64,000 bases of DNA from the NCBI RefSeq assembly GCF_010500965.1, contig NZ_QVMI01000036.1, positions 1 through 64,000 on the forward strand, given 5' to 3'. This document shows positions 17,666 through 26,635 of this stretch, piece after piece (within the stretch, counting starts at the first letter, position 1; each line of letters begins with the position of its first letter). The notes under the pieces were generated by a model that worked only from the letters and a program-made list of their open reading frames with translations, searched no databases and had not been told where the DNA came from. The translations under genes and the position numbers were made by a program. This DNA comes from Bacteroides sp. 51. Lineage in GTDB: Bacteria > Bacteroidota > Bacteroidia > Bacteroidales > Bacteroidaceae.

Positions 17666-18124
17666 ATGATGCATACATGGTTCGAGTGTAAGATACGCTA
17701 CGAAAAGATGATGGAAAACGGGATGAACAAAAAAGTTACAGAACCTTATTTGGTAGATGCCCTGAGCTTCACGGAAGCCGAAAAAAGAATTATAGAAGAA
17801 ATTACCCCATATATCACCGGAGAATTTACCGTATCAGATATCAAACGCGCCAATTACAGTGAACTGTTCTTCAGCGATGAAGAATCTTCTGACCGTTGGT
17901 TCAGATGCAAACTCATCTTTATTACTTTAGATGAGAAAAGTGGAGCTGAGAAAAGAACAGCAACCAATGTACTTGTACAGGCAGAAGACCTACGCGACGC
18001 TGTTAAGAAGCTGGATGAAGGTATGAAAGGCACAATGGCTGATTATCAGATCGGTTCGGTGGCAGAAACACCTATCATGGATGTTTTCCGCTATGGCGAA
18101 GTAGATGATAAACCAGAAGTATAA
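17666..18124 (+). CDS. DUF4494 domain protein
   Basis: The protein (about 152 residues) starts MMHTWFECKIRYEKMMENGM and contains EPYLVDALSFTEAEKRIIEEI, features of the Bacteroidetes-specific DUF4494 family. No function is established. Two adjacent ATG codons (17666 and 17669) can serve as the start. It precedes yggS by 18 bases and is probably co-transcribed with it. Confidence 0.75.
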   Translation: MMHTWFECKIRYEKMMENGMNKKVTEPYLVDALSFTEAEKRIIEEITPYITGEFTVSDIKRANYSELFFSDEESSDRWFRCKLIFITLDEKSGAEKRTATNVLVQAEDLRDAVKKLDEGMKGTMADYQIGSVAETPIMDVFRYGEVDDKPEV

Positions 18125-18142
18125 ACCATATTAGTTGTTGAA

Positions 18143-18838
18143 ATGAGTATCGCAACCCGTCTACACGAAGTTCTAAACAGCCTGCCTCAAGGGGTAAGGC
18201 TTGTTGCTATTTCTAAGTTTCACCCGAATGAAGCTATTGAAGAAGCATACCGTGAAGGCCAGCGAATCTTTGGAGAAAGCCGCGCCCAGGAGCTAAAGGC
18301 TAAACACGAAACTTTGCCAGATGATATTGAATGGCACTTTATCGGAACTTTACAAACGAATAAAATAAAGTATATCATTCCATACGTAGCCATGATACAT
18401 GGCATTGACTCATACAAACTATTAGTAGAAGTCAATAAACATGCACAAAAAGCAGGACGGGTAGTAGACTGCTTATTACAGATGCATATAGCTCAGGAAG
18501 ATACTAAATTTGGATTTAGTTTCGATGAATGCCGCAATATATTAAAAGACGAAAACTGGCAAGCATTGGAGAATGTACGTATACGTGGACTTATGGGTAT
18601 GGCAAGCAATACGGATAATGAGGAACAAATCAAGAAAGAATTTTGTTCTTTATATGAGTTCTTCGTGGAACTAAAGAATACACACTTTGCTTCGCAACCC
18701 ACATTCAATGAACTATCTATGGGCATGTCGGATGATTACCCGCTGGCCATAGCCACAGGTAGTACATTAATAAGAGTAGGAAGCCGTATCTTCGGGCAGC
18801 GAGCCGGCAGCGAGGTGCTGCACCCAGGTTTAGCTTAA
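18143..18838 (+). CDS. yggS: YggS-family pyridoxal phosphate homeostasis protein
   Basis: PLP-binding proteins of this family control vitamin B6 and amino acid balance. The PLP Lys lies in LVAISKFHP (near residue 25); IFGESRAQEL, HFIGTLQTNK and LSMGMSDDYPLAI...GSTLIRVGSRIFG are the standard family blocks. The last ten or so residues (GSEVLHPGLA) are encoded by a dispersed hairpin repeat, so the native end may once have been shorter. The 231-residue length is still within the family range. Confidence 0.93.
   Translation: MSIATRLHEVLNSLPQGVRLVAISKFHPNEAIEEAYREGQRIFGESRAQELKAKHETLPDDIEWHFIGTLQTNKIKYIIPYVAMIHGIDSYKLLVEVNKHAQKAGRVVDCLLQMHIAQEDTKFGFSFDECRNILKDENWQALENVRIRGLMGMASNTDNEEQIKKEFCSLYEFFVELKNTHFASQPTFNELSMGMSDDYPLAIATGSTLIRVGSRIFGQRAGSEVLHPGLA
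18804..18834. repeat. Dispersed stem-loop repeat overlapping the yggS 3' end
   Basis: CGGCAGCGAGGTGCTGCACC followed by CAGGTTTAGC is one copy of a repeat also present at 22311, 34301 and 49881-49950. The stem is GGCAGC/GCTGCA with loop GAGGT. It provides the final codons of yggS. A TTCCATGCGG string 20 bases downstream matches the tail of the other copies. Confidence 0.7.
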
Positions 18839-18908
18839 GCTGGTCGTTAGTTCCATGCGGGAAGTAAAATAGTAAATGGTAAAATTGTAAATTGTAAATA
18901 GAATCATT

Positions 18909-19892
18909 ATGTCCGATCTAAAAACAACCTTTGCGGGATTGAAACTTAAAAATCCCATTATCATTAGCAGTTCCGGTCTTACAAATAGCGCAATCAAGAA
19001 CAAACAACTTGAGGAAGCCGGAGCAGGTGCTATTGTACTAAAATCGCTTTTTGAAGAGCAGATCGCCCTCGAAGCTGCACAAATGCAGAATTCGGTCTAC
19101 TATCCGGAAGGTGGAGATTATCTGGTTGAAGCACTTCGTGATCATAAGTTATCTGAATATCTTCGACTGATAAAGGAAAGCAAAGAATCTTGCCGGATAC
19201 CTATCATTGCAAGCATTAATTGTTTCTCGGATAGTGAGTGGACAAACTTTGCCACCGAAATAGAAAAAGCCGGTGCTGATGCACTTGAAATCAACATCTT
19301 ATCCTTGCAAACAGAAGAACTTTACGAGTGGGGAACTTTTGAGCAACGCCACATCAATATCCTGAAGCATGTAAAACAGCATATCAATATCCCTGTTATT
19401 ATGAAACTGGGAAACAACCTGACTAATCCGGTAGCTTTAATCAATCAATTATATGCTAATGGTGCGGCGGCCGTTGTATTATTCAACCGCTTCTATCAGC
19501 CGGATATCGACATTGATAAGGTGAAACAAAGTGTAGGACAGGTGTTCAGTAGCAATACAGACCTTGCCAATACACTTCGCTGGGTAGGCATTGCTTCATC
19601 GGTTGTAAACCAGATTGATTATGCAGCATCGGGTGGTGTACACAAGCCACAAGATGTAATCAAGTCTATCTTAGCCGGAGCGTCCGCAGTGGAAATATGT
19701 AGCGCAATCTACAGAGGAGGAAATGAAAGCATCAAACCAATGCTGAACTTCATTAGTAAATGGATGAACGATAAAGGATATGAATATATCCACCAGTTTA
19801 AAGGTCTACTTAATACAAAAGAGCCACGAGGTATCAACACTTTCGAACGTACCCAATTCTTAAAGTATTACGGAAACCACGAGGGGTGGTAA
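18909..19892 (+). CDS. Dihydroorotate dehydrogenase-like protein
   Basis: The 327-residue protein folds as an FMN-binding TIM barrel of the DHOD class: LKNPIIISSSGLT at the N terminus, then IPVIMKLGNNLTN and a C-terminal phosphate-binding ASGGVHKPQDVIKSILAGASAVEICSA. The family is widespread in Bacteroidetes as a second, uncharacterised PyrD-like protein. The usual catalytic Cys/Ser region is not clear, so the reaction should not be assumed to be pyrimidine synthesis. Confidence 0.8.
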   Translation: MSDLKTTFAGLKLKNPIIISSSGLTNSAIKNKQLEEAGAGAIVLKSLFEEQIALEAAQMQNSVYYPEGGDYLVEALRDHKLSEYLRLIKESKESCRIPIIASINCFSDSEWTNFATEIEKAGADALEINILSLQTEELYEWGTFEQRHINILKHVKQHINIPVIMKLGNNLTNPVALINQLYANGAAAVVLFNRFYQPDIDIDKVKQSVGQVFSSNTDLANTLRWVGIASSVVNQIDYAASGGVHKPQDVIKSILAGASAVEICSAIYRGGNESIKPMLNFISKWMNDKGYEYIHQFKGLLNTKEPRGINTFERTQFLKYYGNHEGW

Positions 19893-19918
19893 ATAAGTTG
19901 TTGTTATTGTATAGTTAC

Positions 19919-20124
19919 CATGTGGTTGGGATGCCCCAGGCATCCCAATGGTTTGCCTAGGGCATCTCAGTGGGATGGCACCGACCTTTTTTAGGGCTAA
20001 AAGAGAGGAAGAAATCAACCCAGGTATGACCAGAAAACTATACCTGGACCTTTGATAAAAAACATCGGATGATTTATAGTAAAGGTCCGGATGATTTACG
20101 TTAAATCATCCGGACCTTTTTTTA
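19919..20124. repeat. Dispersed ~200-bp repeat, copy 1, ending in a terminator
   Basis: It begins with the palindrome GGGATGCCCCAGGCATCCC (19928-19946) and a related motif, and continues with GACCTTTGATAAAAAACATC. It ends in an 18-bp stem (AAAGGTCCGGATGATTTA at 20081 and its complement) followed by T7, a strong terminator for the DHOD-like gene. The copy at 46815-47055 shares the middle ~75 bases nearly exactly. Confidence 0.75.
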
Positions 20125-20175
20125 CTATGAGTAACGGAATGAGCGCACAATACCGTAACAACCCAAATGCTTACT

Positions 20176-22152
20176 TTACTTTTGAGGAAGTTCTTCCATG
20201 TGGAGATCTACTTCTACCTTTTCATCAATATTTAACGGCGGCACCTCACCTCCTTTAGCATCCAATTCTTCAAAACAGGAATTTTTGCTGATAAATTCAG
20301 GAACAATATCTTTCATTGCTTTTACGATACTCATTTGGTTGTAAGTGTAGCTTACCTTGACCAGATCTTCTATACGTTCCTTTACCTCATCATAATCATA
20401 TTCACGCACGTTGGCGATCATAATCTTTTCATGATATGTTGGTTTAGTCAACTCTTTTGCATTCAATAGCTCTTCATATAGTTTCTCTCCATGACGCAGG
20501 CCGGTAAATTCGATTTTTATATTCGTACGTCCCGAAAGACTGATCATACGTTTGGCCAGATCAACAATCTTCACAGGATCTCCCATATCAAAGATATAAA
20601 TCTCTCCCCCATTGCCCATACTTCCGGCTTCAAGTACCAACCGGCAGGCTTCAGGTATAGTCATAAAGTAACGTATAATTTCTGGATGAGTCACCGTTAC
20701 CGGTCCACCACGTTGTATCTGATCTCTGAAACGAGGAATAACCGAACCATTCGAACCTAATACATTACCAAAACGTGTAGTAATGAATTTCACGGTCGAT
20801 CCTCCTGTCTCTTGCAGCTTCTTCGCTAACGATTGTACATAGATCTCGGCTAAACGTTTAGAGCATCCCATTACATTGGTGGGGTTCACAGCCTTATCCG
20901 TAGAGATCATTACAAATTTTTCGGCATTGTATTTCACTGCTAAATCTGCCAGAATACGCGTACCGGCTACATTAACCTGAATAGATTCCGAGACGTTATC
21001 TTCCATCATCGGTACATGCTTGTATGCAGCTGCATGGAATATATACTGAGGTCTGAACTCCTTAAATATAATCGCCATACGGGTTGGATTAGAGATATCG
21101 GCCACAATTGTTTCCGCATCAATAGCCCTCCAACGATCCTGAAGTTCCAAACGTATATCATGAAGCGGAGTCTCGGCTTGATCTACTAATATCAATTTAT
21201 ATGGATTAAAGGAGGCAACTTGCCGCATAATCTCACTGCCAATAGAACCGGCAGCACCCGTAATCAACACACGTTTTCCTTCCAAATGGGAAGCGATCTT
21301 ATGAATATCAACCTGAATGGTTTCACGTTCCAGCAGATCCTCAATCTGTATCTCTTTTAGTTGTACAGGTTTTAGCGTATTCCCTCCCCACTCACTTAAT
21401 GGTGGAGCAGTCAACAAGCGGATATTATGTGCCAACAATTTATCTGTCATATCACTCCGCTTCAAGGCATCCATCTTCAAAGGAGAAACGATCAGGGTAT
21501 GTACATCGCGCTCATCCATCTTATCAAAAATGGTTTCATCGTTAGGGAAAACATGCACCCCCATCATTACCTTATTAATAAGTTCCGGCTCATCGGCAAT
21601 AAACCCACGCAAGCGGTAATGATTCCTCAGATTAACACGGAGGGATTTAGCAATATTCACTCCGGCTTCTTTAGCTCCATAGATAAATACATTAGCGCTA
21701 TGACGACCATCGAAGTTGATTACCTCATAGAACATCTTTACGACTACACGCGAACAAGACATGATTGCAATATTAATCACATATGCCATAAGAAGCACAC
21801 TAACACTTCCTATACGCAAATGAAATGTTATATCCAGCAACACACTTGCTACGGTCAATATTCCATATGATACGGAAAGTGACACGAAAATCCGCATGAT
21901 ATCTACGAATGAGGAAAAGCGAAGCACATTGGAATATGTCCGGAAGACTCTAAAAAAGATTAAATTGACAAATATAGCCCACAAGATTGTCCTCGCTAAT
22001 GATGAAGTTTCATCAAAAATACTTTGGAAATCATAACGAAGACCGTAAGCCAAAAAACAAGAAATGACAATAATAAATACATCTATTAACAATATTGTCC
22101 ATATCGGCAATACCTTAGCAGAAAGGTACCGATGAAAAAAGTTTCGTCTCAT
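20176..22152 (-). CDS. Membrane-bound UDP-sugar 4,6-dehydratase (CapD/WbpM/FlaA1-like)
   Basis: The 658-residue protein has about four N-terminal transmembrane helices, a first Rossmann-like CoA-binding-type domain (about 150-270), and an SDR dehydratase domain beginning at VLITGAAGSIGSEI (near 293). In place of the usual YxxxK, it has MxxxK within STDKAVNPTNVMGCSKR, as in WbpM and other long dehydratases of this group. It likely makes a UDP-4-keto-6-deoxy sugar for capsule or O-antigen. No polysaccharide cluster is adjacent. Confidence 0.9.
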   Translation of the reverse strand: MRRNFFHRYLSAKVLPIWTILLIDVFIIVISCFLAYGLRYDFQSIFDETSSLARTILWAIFVNLIFFRVFRTYSNVLRFSSFVDIMRIFVSLSVSYGILTVASVLLDITFHLRIGSVSVLLMAYVINIAIMSCSRVVVKMFYEVINFDGRHSANVFIYGAKEAGVNIAKSLRVNLRNHYRLRGFIADEPELINKVMMGVHVFPNDETIFDKMDERDVHTLIVSPLKMDALKRSDMTDKLLAHNIRLLTAPPLSEWGGNTLKPVQLKEIQIEDLLERETIQVDIHKIASHLEGKRVLITGAAGSIGSEIMRQVASFNPYKLILVDQAETPLHDIRLELQDRWRAIDAETIVADISNPTRMAIIFKEFRPQYIFHAAAYKHVPMMEDNVSESIQVNVAGTRILADLAVKYNAEKFVMISTDKAVNPTNVMGCSKRLAEIYVQSLAKKLQETGGSTVKFITTRFGNVLGSNGSVIPRFRDQIQRGGPVTVTHPEIIRYFMTIPEACRLVLEAGSMGNGGEIYIFDMGDPVKIVDLAKRMISLSGRTNIKIEFTGLRHGEKLYEELLNAKELTKPTYHEKIMIANVREYDYDEVKERIEDLVKVSYTYNQMSIVKAMKDIVPEFISKNSCFEELDAKGGEVPPLNIDEKVEVDLHMEELPQK

Positions 22153-22310
22153 GTATATACAACTTTGTATTTAGGCGATGCAAAGATACATATTTCTGTC
22201 AATTCAAAAGACTTTTCCAAATGATTATTAACCACAGACAACCAGATAACCCAGATAACCTTTTAATCAATAGTAATAAAACGATTGCCTTGTCCGGTTT
22301 TCCGTAGGTG

Positions 22311-22344
22311 GGCAGCGAGGTGCTGCCCCCAGGTTTCCATACGG
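22311..22344. repeat. Dispersed stem-loop repeat
   Basis: GGCAGCGAGGTGCTGCCCCC followed by AGGTTTCCATACGG. The stem is GGCAGC/GCTGCC with loop GAGGT. It sits between the phoH gene end and the dehydratase gene start region and matches copies at 18804, 34301 and 49918. Confidence 0.75.
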
Positions 22345-22375
22345 TATAACAATCTCGCGACACCTTGCCGCCTGC

Positions 22376-23701
22376 CTACATCAGGTTGCTGGCGAGTTCG
22401 CTGAGTTCACTTCGTTCGCCTTTGATGAGGTTGATATGAGCGAACAGGTTTTGCTCCTTCATCCGGTCGATCATATAAACTAAACCATTCGATTGACTAT
22501 CCAGATAAGGTTGGTCTATTTGCTGAATATCTCCGGTAAATATCATCTTAGTACCTTCTCCTGCACGGGTGATGATTGTCTTTATTTCATGTGGGGTCAG
22601 GTTTTGTGCTTCATCAATAATACAATAAGTTTCGCTCAGACTTCGTCCACGAATAAAGGCCAAAGCCTCAATAACCAACTGTTCACTTTTCTGCATATCT
22701 TCCAAACGCTTGTACTCCTGCGAGTTTGTCTGGAATTGCCGCTTTATTACATTCAGATTATCAAACAATGGTTGCATATACGGCGCCACCTTCTCCTGAG
22801 CATCACCTGGTAAGAAACCGATATCCTTATTCGACAAAGCCACTATCGGACGTGCCAATAGGATCTGTTTATAGCTATTGATATTTGCCAATGCAGCCGC
22901 TAGCGCCAGTAATGTTTTACCCGTCCCTGCCTTACCGGTCAATGCAATTAGTTTTATATTTGGATCATTCAACACCTCAAAAGCAAAACTCTGCTCCGCA
23001 TTGCGAGGTTCAATTCCATAATTCCGGGTTTTATTTACCTTATGTATAGCATGAGTAAACGGATTATACCGTGCCAATACACTACTGCGGTCACTCTTCA
23101 ATATAAAGCATTCATTCGGACGTATAGCAGCTTTAAACTCAAATTCATTGATATCCAGACCCTCCTTTGACGAATAAATCCGGTCAATCAACTCGGGTGC
23201 CACACCTTCAAATACTTCATTCGATTTCTCGAAGATATCAATATTCACGACTTTATCATTGATATAATCCTCGCAGAGGATACCTATCGAACGCGCTTTC
23301 ATGCGCAGATTCACATCCTTTGATACCAGGATCGTTTTCATCTTCGGATACTTATTCTTTAAAGCATCTGCCGCTGCCAGAATCAGGTGATCCGGTTTAG
23401 GCTCCGGAAAAGATTGACTCACTGCATCAGAGTGTATCCTACCAGCCATAATAAACAACCTGCCCAAGCCCTCGCCCAGTTTAGCTCCTTTGCTAAACAG
23501 ATCGTCATCTGTGATCAGGTCCAACTCCCGCAGAAATTCACGAGCGTTGAAGTTAATCTGTTCATTTCCCTTTTTAAATTTATCCAACTCCTCCAGTACT
23601 ACGATTGGCAGATAAATATCATTTTCTTCGAAATTCTTCAAACAATCATAATCATGAAGGATAACATTGGTATCGAGTACAAAATTCTTCTTCGCTCCCA
23701 T
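22376..23701 (-). CDS. PhoH-family ATPase fused to a PIN domain (PhoH2 type)
   Basis: An N-terminal PIN nuclease-like domain starts FVLDTNVILHDYDCL (catalytic Asp7-type residues) and runs to about 150. The C-terminal PhoH ATPase has Walker A LTGKAGTGKTLLALAAAL near 265 and Walker B CIIDEAQNLTPHEIKT near 375. PhoH2 proteins are reported to act as RNA helicase/RNases. The length of 441 is typical. It is monocistronic in this window. Confidence 0.92.
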   Translation of the reverse strand: MGAKKNFVLDTNVILHDYDCLKNFEENDIYLPIVVLEELDKFKKGNEQINFNAREFLRELDLITDDDLFSKGAKLGEGLGRLFIMAGRIHSDAVSQSFPEPKPDHLILAAADALKNKYPKMKTILVSKDVNLRMKARSIGILCEDYINDKVVNIDIFEKSNEVFEGVAPELIDRIYSSKEGLDINEFEFKAAIRPNECFILKSDRSSVLARYNPFTHAIHKVNKTRNYGIEPRNAEQSFAFEVLNDPNIKLIALTGKAGTGKTLLALAAALANINSYKQILLARPIVALSNKDIGFLPGDAQEKVAPYMQPLFDNLNVIKRQFQTNSQEYKRLEDMQKSEQLVIEALAFIRGRSLSETYCIIDEAQNLTPHEIKTIITRAGEGTKMIFTGDIQQIDQPYLDSQSNGLVYMIDRMKEQNLFAHINLIKGERSELSELASNLM

Positions 23702-23741
23702 GGTTTCTTAGATTTAAAATGTTGATATTTGCAATTCCTTT

Positions 23742-23848
23742 TCAGAAGTCAGAAGTCAGTAGTAAGTATCCAGGTCAGCTAAATGATGTTGTATAAGTTG
23801 AACCACGAAAACACAATCCCTGACTACTAACTTCTAACTACTGACTAA
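23742..23848. repeat. Heptad hairpin between divergent phoH and folC
   Basis: TCAGAAGTCAGTAGTAAG near 23742 is complementary to TGACTACTAACTTCTAACTACTGACTA near 23819. The loop holds a GAAAACACAA string also seen at 57063. Unlike the other members, this one lies between divergent start codons, so it is not simply a terminator. Confidence 0.65.
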
Positions 23849-23901
23849 TATAACAAATAAAGGGTGATCTAAAATTTATTTTTTAGTTAAATTTTACAAA
23901 G

Positions 23902-25203
23902 ATGGATTATCTACAAACACTGGATTATTTATATAACAGCATGCCTATGTTCCAACAGATTGGTAGTAAGGCATATAAAGAAGGATTGGAAAATACTTAC
24001 GCTTTGGACGAACACTTCAATCATCCACACCGGAATTATAAAACCATCCATATAGCAGGCACCAACGGAAAAGGAACCTGTTCGCATACACTAGCCGCCA
24101 TTCTTCAAAGTGCGGGATATAAAGTAGGGCTGTACACCTCACCCCACCTAGTAGATTTCCGCGAACGTATCCGGGTCAATGGTGAACCAATACCTAAGGA
24201 ATACGTGGTGCAGTTCGTAAAAGATCATCGTGTATTTTTCGAACCCTTATACCCCTCTTTTTTCGAACTAACCACCGCAATGGCTTTTCTTTATTTTTCC
24301 GAAGCTAAAGTAGACATCGCAGTGATTGAAACCGGATTGGGGGGACGGTTAGATTGTACTAACATTATCCAACCCGATTTGTCCCTGATTACCAATATTA
24401 GTCTGGACCATACCCAGCTATTGGGAGATACATTAAGTAAAATCGCCTTTGAGAAAGCCGGAATTATTAAAACAGGAGTTCCCGTTGTCATCGGTGAAGC
24501 AACTCCCGAAACCATTCCTGTTTTTATAAAACAAGCAAAAGAAAAAGAGGCTCCTATCTATTTTGCACAAGAAGAACGCTTTTTACAAAGTGCAACGGTA
24601 GACGATCAATACGATTGGATCTACCAATCAGAAGCTTATCCTAATTTACGCGGAGAATTACATGGTTTGTATCAACTCCCCAATACCAATACTCTACTAT
24701 CAGTTATATACCATCTCATTCAGATTGGATATCCGATCAAAGAAAAAGATGTACGTAAGGGATTTGGCGAGGTAAGCGAGCTAACCAGACTTATGGGACG
24801 CTGGCAAAAGCTACAGAACCACCCCACCCTCATCTGTGACACCGGACATAATGTAGCGGGAATCTCATTCATCGTCGAACAGCTTAAACACCTGGATTAT
24901 AAACGCTTGCACATGATTATTGGTATGGTAGATGATAAAGACATCCATGGAGTATTAACTCTTTTACCAACCAACGCAACTTATTATTTCACTAAAGCCA
25001 CCGTTAAGCGTGCCTTGCCTGAGAATGAACTAAAGAAACAAGCCAATACCATTGGGCTACAGGGAGAGGCCTATCCTGATGTTGTATCTGCTGTAAAAGC
25101 AGCCCAAAAAGAAAGCCTCCCGGAAGACCTGATCTTCGTAGGAGGCAGTAGTTTCATTGTAGCCGACCTGTTATCGAACCGCGATACACTCAATCTCTAC
25201 TGA
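23902..25203 (+). CDS. folC: Bifunctional folylpolyglutamate/dihydrofolate synthase
   Basis: FolC adds glutamate to dihydropteroate and to folates. IAGTNGKGTCSHTLAAIL (near 50) is the Mur-ligase-type P-loop, followed by GLYTSPHLVDFRERIRVNG. ETGLGGRLDCTN and ITNISLDHTQLLGDT are standard FolC motifs. The length of 433 is usual. Its last 33 bases overlap the 3' end of the convergent ridA gene. Confidence 0.95.
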   Translation: MDYLQTLDYLYNSMPMFQQIGSKAYKEGLENTYALDEHFNHPHRNYKTIHIAGTNGKGTCSHTLAAILQSAGYKVGLYTSPHLVDFRERIRVNGEPIPKEYVVQFVKDHRVFFEPLYPSFFELTTAMAFLYFSEAKVDIAVIETGLGGRLDCTNIIQPDLSLITNISLDHTQLLGDTLSKIAFEKAGIIKTGVPVVIGEATPETIPVFIKQAKEKEAPIYFAQEERFLQSATVDDQYDWIYQSEAYPNLRGELHGLYQLPNTNTLLSVIYHLIQIGYPIKEKDVRKGFGEVSELTRLMGRWQKLQNHPTLICDTGHNVAGISFIVEQLKHLDYKRLHMIIGMVDDKDIHGVLTLLPTNATYYFTKATVKRALPENELKKQANTIGLQGEAYPDVVSAVKAAQKESLPEDLIFVGGSSFIVADLLSNRDTLNLY

Positions 25204-25545
25204 TGCACCCTTAGGAAGTTCTTTCACTGCAAATGCCGAACGGGCCGGATAACTTCCGTCGAAATAAGTCGTGTATACTTTATTCATTTCGGCAAATGCA
25301 GACATATCATTAAGGAATACGGTGGTTTTGACAATATGCTCCATTGTCAATCCTGCGGCATCCAGAATATACTTTATATTCTCAAGAGATTGACGTGTCT
25401 GATCTTCGATACTTACTGCCATATTTCCTGTAGCTGCATCTATCGGCAACTGCCCCGACACAAATACCATTCCGTTTGCCTCAATAGCCTGGCTATATGG
25501 GCCTATTGCTCCGGGAGCCTTTTCACAAACTATTACTTTCTTCAT
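25171..25545 (-). CDS. ridA: RidA-family enamine/imine deaminase
   Basis: RidA hydrolyses reactive 2-aminoacrylate released by PLP enzymes. The 124-residue protein has GPYSQAIEANGMVFVSGQ near the start, the conserved Arg in SYPARSAFAV and the terminal VEIECIAVR. The 3' end overlaps folC by 33 bases on the opposite strand, so each supplies sense codons for the other; both frames remain full length. Confidence 0.93.
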   Translation of the reverse strand: MKKVIVCEKAPGAIGPYSQAIEANGMVFVSGQLPIDAATGNMAVSIEDQTRQSLENIKYILDAAGLTMEHIVKTTVFLNDMSAFAEMNKVYTTYFDGSYPARSAFAVKELPKGASVEIECIAVR

Positions 25546-25706
25546 AATCCATTTTATTTAAGTTATTATTTCCTCTCTTCTGAAATAGATGAACGAAGAT
25601 AAGAAAAAAATAGATTTCTTCATGCAATATATTTGTCCACCTTGCATTTATATTATAGATAGTATTTATAACCAAACTAACTTTAACCCTTACTAACCTA
25701 AACTTT

Positions 25707-25761
25707 AATTGAGAAGAGGAAAGAATATACAACTCCCCCGTATATCTTTCCTTTTTTAATT
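25707..25761. terminator. Imperfect hairpin in the ridA-toxin/antitoxin spacer
   Basis: AGGAAAGAATATAC and GTATATCTTTCCT form a stem around AACTCCCCC, with AATT ends and a T-run. It may terminate readthrough in either direction in the 25546-25989 spacer. Apart from this and the promoter at 25926, that spacer shows no gene. Confidence 0.5.
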
Positions 25762-25925
25762 GAAAAGTTTTTCCTCTATAATCCTATTTCCATAAGAGTT
25801 AACGGAACAACAACCCTTGATGTTAATAAACATTCATTTAATAAAATCAAAATTTAATAAAGCCTAATATAACATAAGAGCACTGCACACACAGCAGAAA
25901 CTATTAAAATAATAGAACTTTCACC

Positions 25926-25957
25926 TTTGAAGTAATAGAAATAATTCATTACCTTTG
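25926..25957 (+). promoter_or_regulatory. Promoter of the toxin-antitoxin operon
   Basis: TTTG (25926-25929), a 20-base spacer and TACCTTTG (25950-25957) match the Bacteroidetes consensus fully. The first ATG follows 33 bases later after an AAAAGGAAT ribosome-binding region. Confidence 0.8.
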
Positions 25958-25989
25958 TTCGGAATAAATATAAAAATAAGAAAAGGAAT

Positions 25990-26274
25990 ATGCCTACAAC
26001 CGAATTCGAGAAACAAAAAGAGGCTCTGATAAATGATATCAGAACGAAAATTTCAGAAGGAAGAGAACTGGATGCATTGATCAATCAATTTAATAAGATA
26101 ATGGCAAAAAAGGCTGCCAAAGCCAGAAAAGCTCAAAAAGCAAGCTCTGTTATGGTGCATTCTTTTTATTCCAGAACGAGAGTACCCAGCATAACCTCTC
26201 TGCAATCTACAAACAATGTAACAAACGAAGAAGCACTACAAGAACTTCATAAAATGATTGAGACATGGAAATAA
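25990..26274 (+). CDS. Probable antitoxin of a RelE/ParE-type pair
   Basis: The 94-residue, highly charged helical protein (KAAKARKAQKASSV in the middle) does not show a recognisable HTH or ribbon-helix-helix. It is called an antitoxin from position: it begins ten residues' worth of spacing after a strong promoter and its last ten bases overlap the toxin gene. A C-terminal segment ALQELHKMIETW could be the toxin-wrapping part. The family is not recognised. Confidence 0.6.
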   Translation: MPTTEFEKQKEALINDIRTKISEGRELDALINQFNKIMAKKAAKARKAQKASSVMVHSFYSRTRVPSITSLQSTNNVTNEEALQELHKMIETWK

Positions 26275-26549
26275 CAAAAATCTATTGGAGAGAAGATGCT
26301 CTGAACAATCTGAAGGATATTATCGCATTATACCATCGCCAGGGAAAAAAAGTTGCAGACAGAATTATAGATGAAATTACCAGAGACGTAGAGTCTTTAA
26401 GGAAACGCCCTTACCTTGGATATATTGAGGCTTCTATGATGGGCCAACCACAAAAAATATTCTCACATTACATCACCAGCAGACAACTCAAAATATTGTA
26501 TTATACCGAGAATGACACAATGTATATCATTGATTTCTGGGACAACTAA
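26265..26549 (+). CDS. RelE/ParE-family toxin
   Basis: The 94-residue protein has the compact fold signature of the family: an initial beta strand KIYWREDALNNLKDIIALY, a helix with KKVADRIIDEITRDVESL, RKRPYLGYIE and the end LKILYYTENDTMYIIDFWDN. Such toxins act on gyrase (ParE) or ribosome-bound mRNA (RelE); sequence alone does not decide. Gene overlap with the upstream antitoxin is typical of co-translated pairs. Confidence 0.82.
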   Translation: MEITKIYWREDALNNLKDIIALYHRQGKKVADRIIDEITRDVESLRKRPYLGYIEASMMGQPQKIFSHYITSRQLKILYYTENDTMYIIDFWDN

Positions 26550-26568
26550 AATAGTTCTGAGTTAAAAT

Positions 26569-26622
26569 AAAAGTTCCTCCCCCTATACATCTTCTTGGAG
26601 AGTATAAGGGGAGGAACTTTTT
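26569..26622. terminator. Bidirectional terminator
   Basis: AAAAGTTCCTCCCCCTATAC and GTATAAGGGGAGGAACTTTTT pair around a short loop. The hairpin lies between the convergent toxin gene and the protease-like/TPR gene and can terminate both. Confidence 0.85.
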
Positions 26623-26635
26623 ATGGCATCCCGCT

